Source of the DNA: Epiperipatus broadwayi
Lineage: Eukaryota; Onychophora; Udeonychophora; Euonychophora; Peripatidae
Reading direction: 5' to 3'
Assembly: GCA_028023455.1 (NCBI GenBank)
Contig: JAQFVV010006474.1
Location: 825,501 to 889,500 of the forward strand
Length of the DNA: 64,000 nucleotides
Shown: positions 12,120-22,955 of the stretch, one piece after another
Position numbering within the stretch: the first letter of the stretch is position 1
Layout: each line of letters begins with the position of its first letter
Program-made: the position numbers and the translations under genes
Notes under the pieces: generated by a model
What the model was told of the DNA's origin: nothing
What the model saw: the letters and a program-made list of their open reading frames with translations, nothing else
The model's database searches: none

Positions 12120-13110
12120 TACTTTTCATTTTGATTTACTTTTCAAAATGAGGAACAGGAGTTTATCTGCTAGTGACATCAAAGCTGTCAAATATTTTCA
12201 AGAGAAAGAAATCATGCCATCTAAAAAGTGTGTCTGAATGGATATACTATGACCATTTACATCCACACTTTGGACAAGCAGTGGCATTATCATGTTTGAG
12301 AATATGATAATAAAATAGGCCTTCATAAGGAATCATGGTTGGAAGGGTCTGGAATTCCATTTGTGATGCTGATCCAACATGTTTGAGAATATAATAATAA
12401 AATAGGCCTTCATAAGGAATCATGGTTGGAAGGGTCTGGAATTCCATTTGTGATGCTGATCCAATTTATTTACAGCTGGGTTCACAAATTAACATCATAG
12501 ACTGAGGTGAGACAGAGCTTGGTTTAACAGACAAAACTGTAATAGACCAAAATAACTAGATGTGGGGGAGGTTTGTGCAACTGTGATGTTAAGGAAAGAA
12601 GAATATAAAATTGGAAGCCCTAACAAAATTGTTGAAATTGATGAGAACCTTTTCACAAAATGAAAAAAATAATCCAGATGAGTTCTTCCTGGACGGTGGA
12701 TGTTTGGTGGCTTGTGTAGAGAGACTAATGAGTGTTTCATCATGAGAATTCATGACAAAACAATGGCAACTCTGATGGAAGCCATCAAACAAAATCTAGA
12801 AGAGGAATTCATAGTTTATTTGGACTATTGAAAGGCCTATAAAACTGCTAAATTATGAACTGCTAGTTATGATCATTTTTGTGTGAATCACAAATATAAT
12901 TTAGTGTCTCCAAAAACTGGAATTCACACTCAGAATATTGAAAAGATATTTATGGTTCAGTGAAATGGCATAATAAACAACACTGAGAAACAGCATGCCA
13001 ACACATAGATTCATGTTTGGCAGCATTTATGTGGCAAAGATTGCATAAAGATGATGATGCATTTATTTGGCATAATGAACAAGATCATCAAATTAATGCA
13101 CCACATTGAA
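12120..13110 (+). pseudogene. Merlin (ISXO2-like) DDE transposase relic
   Basis: Frames joined by eye give the Merlin order. A possible N-terminal zinc-ribbon start lies at 12150-12235 (SASDIKAVKYFQEKEIMPSK). Then LTDKTVIDQNN, GSPNKIVEIDENLFTK with the first catalytic Asp at about 12640, LPGRWMFGGL (12687-12713), ETNECFIMRIHDKT and ATLMEAIKQNL, YLDY with the second Asp at about 12822, KAYKTAKL, VNHKYNLVSPKTG, and HTQNIEK with the catalytic Glu at about 12940. At least two frameshifts and several stops, so it is dead. Merlin elements are cut-and-paste DNA transposons related to bacterial IS1595. Terminal inverted repeats were not found by eye. Confidence 0.85.
12291..12464. repeat. Exact-length 2 x 87 bp tandem duplication
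   Basis: Unit CATGTTTGAGAATATRATAA to GATGCTGATCCAA occurs at 12291-12377 and 12378-12464 with about one difference. 87 is a multiple of three. It lies between the putative N-terminal and catalytic parts of the Merlin relic. The minus strand across it is open and ends CPKCGCKW. Confidence 0.9.
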
Positions 13111-13669
13111 TAAATAATAAAGGTATAGTAATTTATTTCTTTTTTCTTTTTTTAGCTTTGAACAAAATACATTTACTTATTAACATTTCTGATGAAGATC
13201 CTTTGCAGGTATTATAACACACAATCACATGTTAAGTAAGTCTCCATTTTGAAAAAAAAAAACTTTAAACCTCTATTTTAAAACAAAATTTTATCCACTT
13301 AAAATAAAATAGAACAGACAAACGATTGTTTCACCAAGACAATTCCTGTTATATATTACACAGTAAGTATGTTTCCATTTTAAGTGATTTGTAATTTCAT
13401 GACAGGCTTAAATACTTGTATTTAAAGTAGCATTTGGGAATTGCATAATGCCATGTCATATTTATTATTTTTTGTGTGAAATTTATATTTTTTGTATTGT
13501 TAAAAATGTACTTTTTCAGATTTAATCCTGTACAATTAGTGTCACATATTAAAGCTGCTATGCCTTTTCATAGTACTTTGTGTAGTTCAGAAATTCCTGG
13601 CATAACTGAAAATATATATGTAAAACTGAAACAAAACTGAAATTGGATGACAATGTCACAAGTATATAT

Positions 13670-15545
13670 TGTAACGGGCACATACGCCATTACATTATTT
13701 TTTTTAAAAAAATCAGACATTGAAAAGTTCACATTTAAAAACTTCTTTTTTTTTTAAGACATAAAAATTGAAAATTAATTCTATCTTAAACTCATATATA
13801 TATATATAAAATCGCACAGATGAAAAAAATTATTAAAATAAGACTTTAATAAAAAGAGAAAAAGGATTTTAAAAGCAAAAACTTAAAAAGATTCAGAGAT
13901 AAAAATATATCTTTAAGTTTGCAAAATAATTTAATTAATTCTATTGTATAAAATGGAAATGATTATTTTAATTAGTAAAAGTAAACTGGACTTTGGGCAT
14001 TTCAAAATGCATAAGCAAAGGTCAGATAGGAGAGGAAAAACAATAGAAACAGAATGGCCAATGAAAGAAATCCATCGGGGAATCGGACCTCAGAAAAAAG
14101 ACCATCACCATCGTTGTGATGTAATGTCCTCTGGATCCGAAAGTCTACCATAAAAAGTGAGTGAAGATAGGAATTGGGGAAAGATATGTGTTAAGGCAGA
14201 GAGAGTTGGTGGAGAAGGGGTTGAAAAGACGCACTCTTCAATCCCTTCAATTTTGCTAAAAGGAAAGAGAAATAACATCATTTTTCCTATATTGAGGACC
14301 ACAGGATATTGGGAATTAATGCTGGCTCCAAATGGCAAGCAACTGCACAAAATTAGAAACTATGGACTTTGTTAAAATCGTCAGAACTTTATGAAATCTA
14401 ATGAACAGTAATTAATTTGAAAACAATAAGAACTCTAAAATATAAACTTTCCCAGTATTTAAATGATAGCAATAGGATCCTATCTGACCAATGTAAATTA
14501 ATATTAATAATGTCATTTGATGTTTTTTTTTTTTTAAATCATTTCCATTTAATTTTTTTTTGTTCTTTTAAGTTTTTATTATGATTTTTTTTTTGTTTAA
14601 CAACTTCTAATAAATGTTAAATTTAAGTCAGGTGTGAATGTCTGCATAGATTTGTAAAATTATATATGTTAGTTTAAGGAAGGCTAATCTTAGGTTATTT
14701 GTTTTGTAGTTAAATTGGGTCAATGGATTGGATATATTGGTGTAATTAGTAGATGTAGTATGAGATTCGCTACTTGCAGGATCGTATCATATGCTGCACA
14801 CCCCCTTTTTGCCTATGGAATGGGATCATAAGTCGGCAAAAAAGGACCAAGTCCCTTCCTATGAAGTTTTTTTATTGCTCTTCCCATCAGACAGATGTAA
14901 TATTCCTGTCTTGACGGGAGTCAATGTCTTTTAACCATGCTGTTCAGATGTACATTCCTGACAGTATGATATTTGTGCTGTCGTATTCATACTACATTGA
15001 ATGCATCGGTATATCAGATAGATTGGCATTGGTTTTGACTGCAAACTTTTGGCCTAAGGTTAAATCAGGGATAGAATATTTTCTTTTCAAATGTGATCTA
15101 TGTAGTCTATTCATACTCGACACTTTAATAAAATATTCAACTCATCTGTGCGAACTTATAAAAGTTAAAACATAAATTAAATTCTAAAATCAAGTTAAAT
15201 TATAAAGTAAAAGTAATGCTAAAAATGATTCAAAATTTATATGTGCGTTAATAAATGTTTGTGTGTATAATTACTAGCAGTGGCTTATCTTATTCTTTTT
15301 TAAGATTGAAATATTCTTAGATAAGAATTTATAAAATACAAATCTCTGCTGTTCCACTGAGCTAGTGACATTGGGCTAATGGTCAGAATAAAATATATAC
15401 AAAATTTTTTTCTTAACTTACGTATCTGCCTACTATATAAATTTTCTAGGTTCAAATGGCCTAGTGGCGCCCTCATAGTGCAAATACGGTAAGATTACTT
15501 TTTCAGACCATTATAATATAGAGGAATTTTTATGTGCATAATGTG
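13670..15545 (+). repeat. Interspersed repeat K, copy 1
   Basis: Colinear with 58790-60715. It starts at a hairpin-like TGTAACGG...GCCATTACA (13670-13695). The best-conserved part is 14540-15480: AGTTAAATTGGGTCAATG, GGATATATTGGTGTAATTAG, CATGCTGTTCAGATG, ATGATATTTGTGCTGTCGTA, AACTTTTGGCCTAAGGTTAA, and near the end AGGTTCAAATGGYCTRGTGG. A 45-codon stretch (NHAVQM, SMIFVLSYS) is open in both copies, but the changes between them are mostly amino-acid-changing, so coding is not supported. Class unknown. Confidence 0.75.
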
Positions 15546-15827
15546 CTGAAATGGTCACTTTATAAGAACTGCAGGGAAAAATATTACTTGATGAACGAGT
15601 TCATGTAGGATAAGAAAAAAATTGGCACCCTATGGTGCTTTTCAGATCAGGAGGTAATATAAATTGTAAACTGACTATGCGAGCCTAGAAAACCTAAAAA
15701 CTTGACATATTTGAAGTTTCAATGAAATCAAGTCATACATCATGTGACTTAATTTAATAAGCTTGTACTATAAATGTTATATAATGAGCATGAATAGCTC
15801 TTAACAAGCTTTTTCAAATATCCCTAT

Positions 15828-15867
15828 TCCCACACTAGTTTGTAGATGTTGACTGTCATCGGTGAGG
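15828..15867 (-). ncRNA. Hammerhead-like motif, H2 (decayed)
   Basis: Minus strand: CCTCA, CCGATGA (U4 changed to C), CAGTCAACATCTA, CAA (G12 changed to C), ACTAGT, G, TGGGA. Stem I pairs CTCA/TGGG; H17 is G, which does not support cleavage. Confidence 0.6.
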
Positions 15868-16091
15868 CACTAGGATATTTATACATAATCTAAAAATACC
15901 AGCTTAATACCAGCATTTATTTAATAGTTAACTATTAAGTAGAAAATCTCATATGGCTATTTAAGTTAGATAGTTGGATTTGAAGATGTATAGATATCTC
16001 TAAATTTCAGATTTTCTACTTAATAGTTAACTATTAGATAAATATTGGGCTTAAGCTGGTATTGTTAGATCTAATGTCTGACTATTCTAGC

Positions 16092-16133
16092 ACCACACTA
16101 ACAAAAGTCAACAGCTAGAAACCAGTTTGGGGA
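16092..16133 (+). ncRNA. Hammerhead-like motif, H2 (decayed core)
   Basis: CTAACAA in place of CTGATGA, stem II region AAGTCAACAGCTA, intact GAA, ACCAGT, T17, TGGGGA. Confidence 0.6.
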
Positions 16134-16431
16134 TAGGAATATTGGGAAAAGCTTGTTGAGAGTTATTCACGCTCATTATATAACATTTGTAGTACAAGCG
16201 CATTTGATGTATGACTTGATTTCCTTCTAATTATAGTTTTTTTAGGCTTTGGCAATGTTATATTGCTAAATCTATTATTATAGGGTGTATCTGAACTTAG
16301 TTCAGTCCCATATGGGTATTCACATTAGATAACTAGATTTGAAGACATAGATGTATGAAAATTTCAGATTCTCTATGTAATAGTTAACTATTAGAGTTTG
16401 GTATTTTTTGATGATATGTGAATATTCTAGC

Positions 16432-16473
16432 ACCTCACTGATGACAATCAACAATTACAAACTGGTCTGGGTG
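16432..16473 (+). ncRNA. Hammerhead-like motif, H2
   Basis: CCTCA, intact CTGATGA, CAATCAACAATTA, CAA (G12 to C), ACTGGT, C17 with a GUC triplet, TGGGTG. 42 nt like H1. Confidence 0.65.
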
Positions 16474-16790
16474 TAGAGATATTTGGAAAAGCTTGTTAAA
16501 AGTTATTTATCCTTTCTATAACATTTGTAGTACAAGCTTATTAAATTAAGTCACATGATGTATGACTTGATTTCTTTGCAATTATAGTTTTGTTCCTGAG
16601 GCTTTGCTAAAGTTGTTAATATGGTGTATTTGAACTTAGTTCAGTCCCATATGGTTATTTAAGTTAGATAGCTGGATTTGAAGATGTATAGATATCTGAA
16701 AATTTCAGATTTTCTACTTAATAGTTAACTATAAGATAAATGCTGGGGTTGAGCTAATATTTTTAGATCTAATGTCTGAATATTTTAGCA

Positions 16791-16826
16791 CCTTACTGAT
16801 AACAGCCAACAGCTAGAAACTGGGGA
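16791..16826 (+). ncRNA. Hammerhead-like motif, H2, stem III deleted
   Basis: CCTTA, CTGATAA, CAGCCAACAGCTA with best H2 stem II (AGC/GCT), GAAAC, then directly TGGGGA. The 6-nt stem III and H17 are missing by a clean deletion. Confidence 0.6.
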
Positions 16827-17106
16827 TAGGAATGTTCAGAAAATCTTGTTAAGAGCTATCCATGCTTATTATATAATATTTGAAATTAAGTGAATTACTA
16901 TTTAATTACTTTAATCCAAAATCCATTGAACATTTAGCATGCCTTCATTTTCAGAATGCCACCAAAACAGAAGAGAAAATATTTGTGAATTCTATTTTTC
17001 ATTGTAGAAACTGTAAAAATATTGTATTTTCAGTAACTATTTAGAAGAAACCCTATTCCAACAATTTTTGTGAGGCATAACTGATAGGAAGTACTGTAAC
17101 CAAGTA

Positions 17107-18177
17107 CACCTGGGTCTCATTTTATGCGATAGATAGGTTCCTCAGAAAACATGTGCAAATGAAATCATGCAAAAATAGACGTAACTTACATTAAAAAAGG
17201 AGGGATGCAGTCTGTGATTTTTCAAAATTTGCGTAAAAGCAAAGCACCGACGTAAAATTACTTTAAAATTCACGCAAAAAAAAAATAAGGAAATAAAATA
17301 TGACTAATAAAAAATTTCAAATTGGAAAAAAATTGATAAAAGACAAACTTTTTTTAACTATAATATTTAATTTTATTCAAAATAATATATTTTTATGCAT
17401 AATTTATAGTACAGTAATTTACATTTTTTTATACACATTTTAATTATTATAGCTATTTGCCGAAAAACATGTTCGTTTGTAAACAACTAGCACCAACTTC
17501 ACACTCATGTTGTGTCAATGGTTTTCTGGTGACAATGTAATTAGTAATTAATATTTGAGATGATGATTTTATTAATTGTTTATGAAACTAACAACTAAAA
17601 ATTAAATTCTTATTTTTGTCTTCAATTTTCAATTCCATTTAAAAATCAAATTTCACATCACATTATTTCAAGTCGCCATAAGTAATTTTTAAATTGTTAA
17701 TTACAATTAAAAATCAGATTTTAGTTTTTAATTGTCAAATTTAATTGTGCCCACTGCTATTACTGACCTTTTAAAAATAAACTTGTGGACCCTAAATGAT
17801 TAATAATTGATTATGTTCTTTTTTAAAAAGCAAAAACAGAATATGATTTAAAATGCAAAATTAACACGCACAATCTTTGAACAAATTTACATTATAATCT
17901 TGTAAAATTTAATGTGTGTATACATAAAATGTGGAAATCATGATTTTAATTTCATTATTGCATAAAATCTTACTATTATAAAGCACTGAAAATATTGAAA
18001 TTACTAAGTTGAAAGTCGAATTCCAATAATGTGCTATTACTTTCAATATAACGTTAAGTGCATGAAATTTATTATTTAAAGTAATAGCGCAATATCGGAG
18101 TTTGACTTCTGGTGAAACACAAATCGCGTAACTTCAAAATCATGTTAAATAAGTCCATGTAAAAAGAGACCCAGGTG
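17107..18177. mobile_element. Non-autonomous DNA transposon, TA target, Tigger/pogo-like
   Basis: Terminal inverted repeats CACCTGGGTCTC (17107-17118) and its exact complement GAGACCCAGGTG (18166-18177) are flanked by TA on both sides (17105-17106, 18178-18179). Similarity extends inward imperfectly (ATTTTATGCG against TTTTTACATG when inverted). The 1071-bp interior is AT-rich without a transposase. TA duplication plus termini starting CA suggest the Tc1/mariner-pogo superfamily; the Tigger assignment is inference. Confidence 0.75.
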
Positions 18178-18372
18178 TACAGTTAATCATTAATTGAGAA
18201 TGCAATACAGTGATCAAAATCAGTCTTACACATAAAACAGTTCTTAAGCAATCAAAACAGTTTTATATTGATACAATACCTGAATAATATCACAAAGACA
18301 TTTTAAAAATAAAAGACAAGATGTCTGAAAGCTTGTGCATAAAATGTCTATCTAGTGTCTACTTGTCCAGTA

Positions 18373-18414
18373 TCCCCAGACTAGTTTCTGACTTGTGGCC
18401 TTCATCAGTGAGGA
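18373..18414 (-). ncRNA. Hammerhead ribozyme, H1, all core bases intact
   Basis: Best H1 copy. Minus strand, 42 nt: stem I TCCTCA pairs with TGGGGA over 6 bp (one G-U); core CTGATGA intact; stem II A-GGC-CACAA-GTC-A (3 bp, one G-U, A opposite A next to the core); GAA intact; stem III ACTAGT is a perfect palindrome with no loop, so it would pair between two RNA copies; C17 gives the favoured GUC triplet. The layout is type I, as in newt and schistosome satellite ribozymes and those of Penelope-like elements. Activity is inferred; short stem II and lack of a stem III loop predict weak or dimer-only cleavage. Confidence 0.85.
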
Positions 18415-18468
18415 GCCTTGGATCTGAGAGCACTGCAGATCTAGGTGCAGTGCTCTCAGATCCAAGGC

Positions 18469-18510
18469 TCCTCACTGACAAAGTCCACAAGTTAGAAACT
18501 AGTCTGGGGA
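18469..18510 (+). ncRNA. Hammerhead ribozyme motif, H1 (G8 lost)
   Basis: TCCTCA, CTGACAA (G8 to A), A-GTC-CACAA-GTT-A, GAA, ACTAGT, C17, TGGGGA. Stems I and III intact, core inactivated. Confidence 0.75.
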
Positions 18511-19119
18511 TATTGGATGAGTAAGTACTAATTAGGAATTTTATGCACAAGCCTTCTGGAATCCATTGACTACTCTGCCTTGCACTGAGTGGCACTCCTA
18601 TATGGAGAGTTTTGCCTGTTTTAATAATAATCATGAGCAAGCATAAGAAATGGTGATCATGTGATGAATGTGATTGTGTCAGAAAGTGGAATGTACAGTG
18701 AAAATTTACATATGGAAAAATTAATACAATACACCTCAACATATAAAGGCAAAATTACTAAATTCTAAATCTTAATGTTGGCTAACCACTGTCAGAGTCT
18801 GTTTACTTCATATTCATAGCCTTAACATGGAAAAATCAAAATTGTAAAAATGATGAAAAAATGAGGGCATCTGTCACCAGGACGGAATATATAAAAATAA
18901 CTTGATAGATGATAAAAACATTCAACACCATAAACGTATTAACAAAGCAAATATTGGATACAGCAACCAAATAATTCTTTCAGTTAAAATATTCTATGAA
19001 CTGGTATCATTGATAATTGATAGTGATTGAGAATATTAATGATTGTAAATTAGAAATAAAAATTTACAACAAAGGAATCAAATTTAAAAAAAATAAAGCT
19101 AATAAATTGTTTTTCTCTT

Positions 19120-19555
19120 CACTAGTGAAAATTGTAATTATAAAAATGCGACTTTTTTCGCATGCGTTAGTGAAGCTAATGTGTAATCGGTCTGCTTAGC
19201 ACTTTCGAGATTTAATGTTGGAATCTCATACTCATAACCCAAATAGTTTGTACAGAGAAGAGTAATGCCAAAAGAAAAGTTAAAGAGGCTTTTTACATTG
19301 CAAATGATCCCAGTGACATTAATAGAAGAGAGGCATGCTTTGCTCTCTCTAAACAATGGACTAATTAAATATTCAAACTCATTTGCATATGTGTACAATA
19401 AATAACAACTGTATTAAATCACAGAGCTATGAGTATGAGATTCCAACATTAAATCTGGAAAGTGCTAAGCAGACCTATTACACATTATTTTAAGTATAAT
19501 TATAGCTTCACTAACGCATGTGAAAAAAGTCGCATATTTATAATTATAGAGCTAA
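19120..19555. repeat. Family F foldback repeat
   Basis: The arms at about 19125-19250 and 19420-19550 are inverted copies (GCGACTTTTTTCGCATGCGT and TTAGTGAAGCT; CTGCTTAGCACTTTCGAGAT; TTAATGTTGGAATCTCATAC). The roughly 170-bp middle is unique. Towards the middle each arm has, on its inner strand, TATGAGTATGA, a stem GATT/AATC, CGAA or GGAA, AGTGCT, A: a hammerhead-like order with an altered catalytic box. Related units lie at 32.4, 41.8 and 45.5 kb. Confidence 0.8.
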
Positions 19556-19559
19556 TAGC

Positions 19560-21010
19560 AAAAGATATATATAGAAAAAAAATTGATATTGGTTACAGCA
19601 GTACAGACAAATGAAAAATTTTCATACATAACACTATATTATTTAGGGCTAAATGAACATAATTATTAGAACAGATTGGTTTTCATCATAAAAATAATGA
19701 CTGTAATAGAAATTCTAACACAAAAAGAAATTCATAATACATTTCCTCATAATTTAAGAAAGAACTAAAAGAAATCAAAATTAACCTAGTTGAATCATAA
19801 TGGAAAGAGAATGTAAATCCACTTTGCTTATATCACTAAAAATGTCATACATGCAATTCGCAAAACTGACCAGAACATTGGAAAAAAATTCTGCAGGAAG
19901 TACTCATGAAAAAACTAAACATTTCATAATGGGAGAAGATATTTGTGCTAGAGATTTTTTAAAAAAAAATTGAGTGTAAGGTGAAAAAATTCCAGTATAA
20001 TCTAAGTAAAGTTGTACTATCACAATTAAAAGTAGAAATTCTATTTCATTCTCCCATCAGTGACAAAAAGGGATATTCGATTAATAACTTTTTATCTCCT
20101 GATTATAAGATCAATTCAGAAATTATTTGAAGTAAAGAATACCAGTCATATCACTAAACCAGCAGACAACAAAGATGTAAATCCAGAACTTAAAGAATAA
20201 TGAGAAAGAAGAGGAGATTCTTTCTCAAGAAGGAAGAATTATGAAAGAAGAAGAATCATGTAAATCTTTAAGATTTGAGGAAGCAGATGAAATGTTTCAA
20301 ATATTATTTTAGCTGACTAAATGACAAAGTTCTCTGACATTAGAGATGTATATATATATATAGTCACGTTATTCTTTGAGATCTAACCAGATTGTTTTTT
20401 TAAAAGTTAACCTTGTTTAATGGAAAATAATACACGGGACAGCCCTAAAAGTTATAATTTATCTACATCATACAACAGTGAAAACATTAAATATAATATT
20501 ATATATATATGAAAGCTGTTTTGTTTTATTGTTTTTTGAAAAAAAAAAAAAGGGAATAAATATGAACTTACATTAGGTTAATAATAATTCTTTAGTTGAG
20601 GGATTCCTTAATTACAGGATTGAATAGTAAAGTTGATAAATACTTTGCATATTAATGTGGAAATCATTAATTATATTGTGATCACCCATTTCAAAGAACA
20701 ATATCAACATTAAATATTAAATCAAGAAATAAACTAATAGGAAAGCTGACTGAAATGTGTACAGAAGTCAATACAGGATGGTGAAATATTGAAAATCCAA
20801 CACAAAAGTTGAATGAACATTGAACAGAAGCAGCTGGTTTCCTAAATATAGTTAATTAGTACAAGTGGCAAAGTGAACTTAGAGTTATATAGTTTGCCCA
20901 ACATTATTATTATTTGACAGGCCTAATGTGTTATGCCAATCCTTAAGTAATTCTGTTCATGGTAATTATTCTGAATGGTGTTAGAAAACTAACATTGATT
21001 GCAAATCTTT
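19560..21010. other. AT-rich DNA without recognisable gene
   Basis: Short (AT)n at 20349-20362 and an A run near 20538-20551. Plus-strand 20190-20320 encodes acidic stretches in broken frames (ILSQEGRIMKEEES, FEEADEMFQ), perhaps a decayed ORF; I cannot name it. Confidence 0.45.
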
Positions 21011-21011
21011 A

Positions 21012-21215
21012 TTACTTGTATATAACCATATATATTACTGTTAGATTTGAAGTGTTTATCGATTTGTATTGCAAACAAATCAAAGTGTGAAATCATTTCC
21101 ATATATGATTTCACGTCCTTATTATATATATACCATTGTTAGATGTGAAATTCTCATGGATTTGTGGTATAAACAAATTAAAGTGTGAGGTCATTTCCGT
21201 GTAAATTATCCCCAC
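21012..21215 (+). repeat. Two tandem units of about 105 bp
   Basis: Unit blocks TTGTTAGATKTGAARTKTT, GATTTGTRKTRYAAACAAAT, AAAGTGTGARRTCATTTCCR occur at 21040-21105 and 21137-21210. Confidence 0.7.
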
Positions 21216-21439
21216 ATGTTTTTTAGTAGTAATGATGACAGAGAAACTATTACTAAATGTACAACTCATTCAGATTGTAAATAAATGTTAATAATTACCA
21301 GTAGGGGTGTCTTATTTATCATTTTAGGCAATGTTTTTTGGCAAATCAAAATATTAGATCTACATATTACTGCAAAGTTATACTTAAAAACGTAAATATT
21401 TTATACGGTTAATATTAATTTTATTGTATTTCATATAAT

Positions 21440-21795
21440 ATTAAAATTGATTTTATTAGATATATGAATAACTGAAAATAAACATAAATACAATACAAAG
21501 TTATAATTCAATAGATCTTTACTTTAAATTTTAACTTTAAAAAATGAAAATTAAACATTTAGCAAATGTAGGTATTGAATTGGAAATTTAATTATATTAC
21601 ATTCTTGTTTTTCAAAAGTGTTATAAAACTTTAATATGATTATATTCATTCAAATAATTTTATTGTTTTCAAAATATTTTATTTATAAAAGATAACTAAA
21701 TTATTGTAAATAAAATGTATAAAAAATGAAATGTTTTATTGTTATCGTTATTAGATGCGGTTGAATTGATATTTCGATGCTACTATTATAAAGAA
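21440..21795 (+). repeat. Interspersed repeat J, copy 2
   Basis: Second copy of the element described at 10.2-10.6 kb, ending at the TTGATATTTCGATGC block. It lies about 540 bp downstream of the Penelope relic on its reading strand. Confidence 0.6.
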
Positions 21796-22326
21796 GCGTC
21801 CCTTTATATGATTTATGATCATGTGATTTCTATTAATCTTTCCAATACATTATTCTCCAAATAAAAACATTACTAATTTTTTCTTTTTCTTTTTTTAATT
21901 TTCTTAATAACTTATGAAAATAAAAGAAATTCCAAATAATACTTTTTAACTTAAACATCGTAAAGTATGTCTTTGTTCTTTACTATCAGTTTATTGATTA
22001 TCTATTCTTTGTTTTAATATTGTTTTTTACATTAGTCAGCGCTCTGATAATGAATACTGTTTACAATAAATAGCTCACTTCAGGATAAAGATAGATGAAT
22101 AATAAAGAGAAAACATTATTCTCCAGGCTTGTCAATTTTTAGGTAAGTGATTTTCTATTCTTGTTTTACTAACTAGCTAATTATTATACAGCACATCCAA
22201 TGCACACCAGTGAAGCTATTATTTTAATTGTGTTAACTCTGGATTAGCTTTCAGGGTATATTTGTTACCATATTCATAGCCTGTGTCACTCTTCATTTTG
22301 TGTTATCATTAGAGTATGTAAATTAT
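21796..22326. other. AT-rich DNA without recognisable gene
   Basis: No repeat partner or coding pattern seen in these 530 bases. Confidence 0.5.
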
Positions 22327-22955
22327 TTAACCATTCCATTTCTTGGAAATTGAGAAGCAGGAATCACATCTATTGATGGCCTTTAGGTCATTCACAATGA
22401 AATATGTCTTTTTTATTTTGTTCTTGGCATCATTCTTTTCCAAGCACATGATATTGGCATTGGTGGGATATTGAACTGCCTTCATTTTTAGTATGCAATC
22501 TATTTTATACATACATGTGTTGAATTACTCTGGTAGTAACAGTAGCCTGAGTTTCCCCATAGTACATAGCCCCACAGCTGGCTTGTGACCATGCTCCATT
22601 ATACACCACCTGGGGGATTAGGTCTGGATTGATTTTATCTTTGGAGTTGTTAGTGTCTGTTAGTAGCTAGGGGGGTTTAAAAACCTACTTTAAATTGTTT
22701 GGTGTGGTTTTTACCTAGGTTTTTGGCCACTTTGCATATGTATGGGAATACTATGTGTGGCTTATCCTCTTCACACTGGTTATTTGCTAATTTTTGATGA
22801 AACTGCTTGATCTGCTCTGCAATTGTTCTGTGTTTGAATCCCATGCTTATCAAGTCTCTGACATAGCATGTGATGTTGGTTTTCCTATAGTTTCTAGATA
22901 TGTTTAGTTTAGCTACAAAGCAATATAGCTGCAAAAAATAAATTGGAAGGCACAA
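22327..22955 (-). pseudogene. Penelope-like element, GIY-YIG endonuclease relic
   Basis: Minus strand. 22955-22677 reads VRDLISMGFKHRTIAEQIKQ, then PHIVFPYICKVAKNLGK and KQFKVGF, matching the RT-thumb to linker region of Penelope-like retroelements. After one or more stops, 22617-22513 reads QVVYNGAW, SQASCGAMYYGETQA, TVTTRVIQHM: VVY and MYYGET stand at the GIY and YIG positions, followed by the conserved Arg and His. 22512-22327 continues in a shifted frame. Penelope-like elements encode RT fused to this nuclease and are the only retroelements using it. The RT domain is not recognisable upstream. It may be related to the element that mobilised the hammerhead repeats. Confidence 0.8.

Larger units (their letters stand above)
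15720..16880. repeat. H2 ribozyme repeat array: one inverted unit then three direct units
   Basis: Hammerhead-like motifs sit at 15828 (minus), 16092, 16432 and 16791 (plus); direct spacing is 340 and 359 bp. Each unit shares ACAAGCTTATTAAATTAAGT, CATGATGTATGACTTGATTT, TTAGTTCAGTCCCATATGG, TCAGATTYTCTAYKTAATAG and TTAACTAT, TAGATCTAATGTCTGA, then the ribozyme. The block ACTTAGTTCAGTCCCATATG also occurs in H1, so H1 and H2 are related. Confidence 0.8.
18305..18680. repeat. H1 ribozyme repeat, short inverted dimer
   Basis: Two H1 ends joined head to head through AGCACTGCA-GATCTAGG-TGCAGTGCT (about 18430-18455). Each arm keeps GATCTGAGAG, the hammerhead, and the ATGAGTA, ATCCATTGA, CACTGAGTGGCA blocks. 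Most of the unit body is missing, so the two ribozymes face each other about 55 bp apart on opposite strands. Confidence 0.85.

Noticed and set aside
13180-13220. CTGATGAAGATCC-TTTG-CAGG hairpin
   Set aside because: No GAAA after the hairpin and no repeat partner nearby; insufficient for a ribozyme call.
14924-15175. Open frame of 83 residues in repeat K, partly open in copy 2
   Set aside because: Of about 45 shared codons many differ by amino-acid-changing substitutions and the rest of the frame is not conserved, so there is no sign of protein-level selection.
16955-17000. ATGCCACCAAAACAGAAG, an MPPKQKRK-like start reminiscent of Tigger transposases
   Set aside because: A stop follows after ten codons, it lies outside the TA-flanked element, and no downstream homology is readable.
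18359-18742. 127-residue minus-strand frame with internal SSNIPRLVS-type repeats
   Set aside because: It runs through the H1 inverted dimer; the peptide repeat is the translated ribozyme region, also seen at 38.4 kb.
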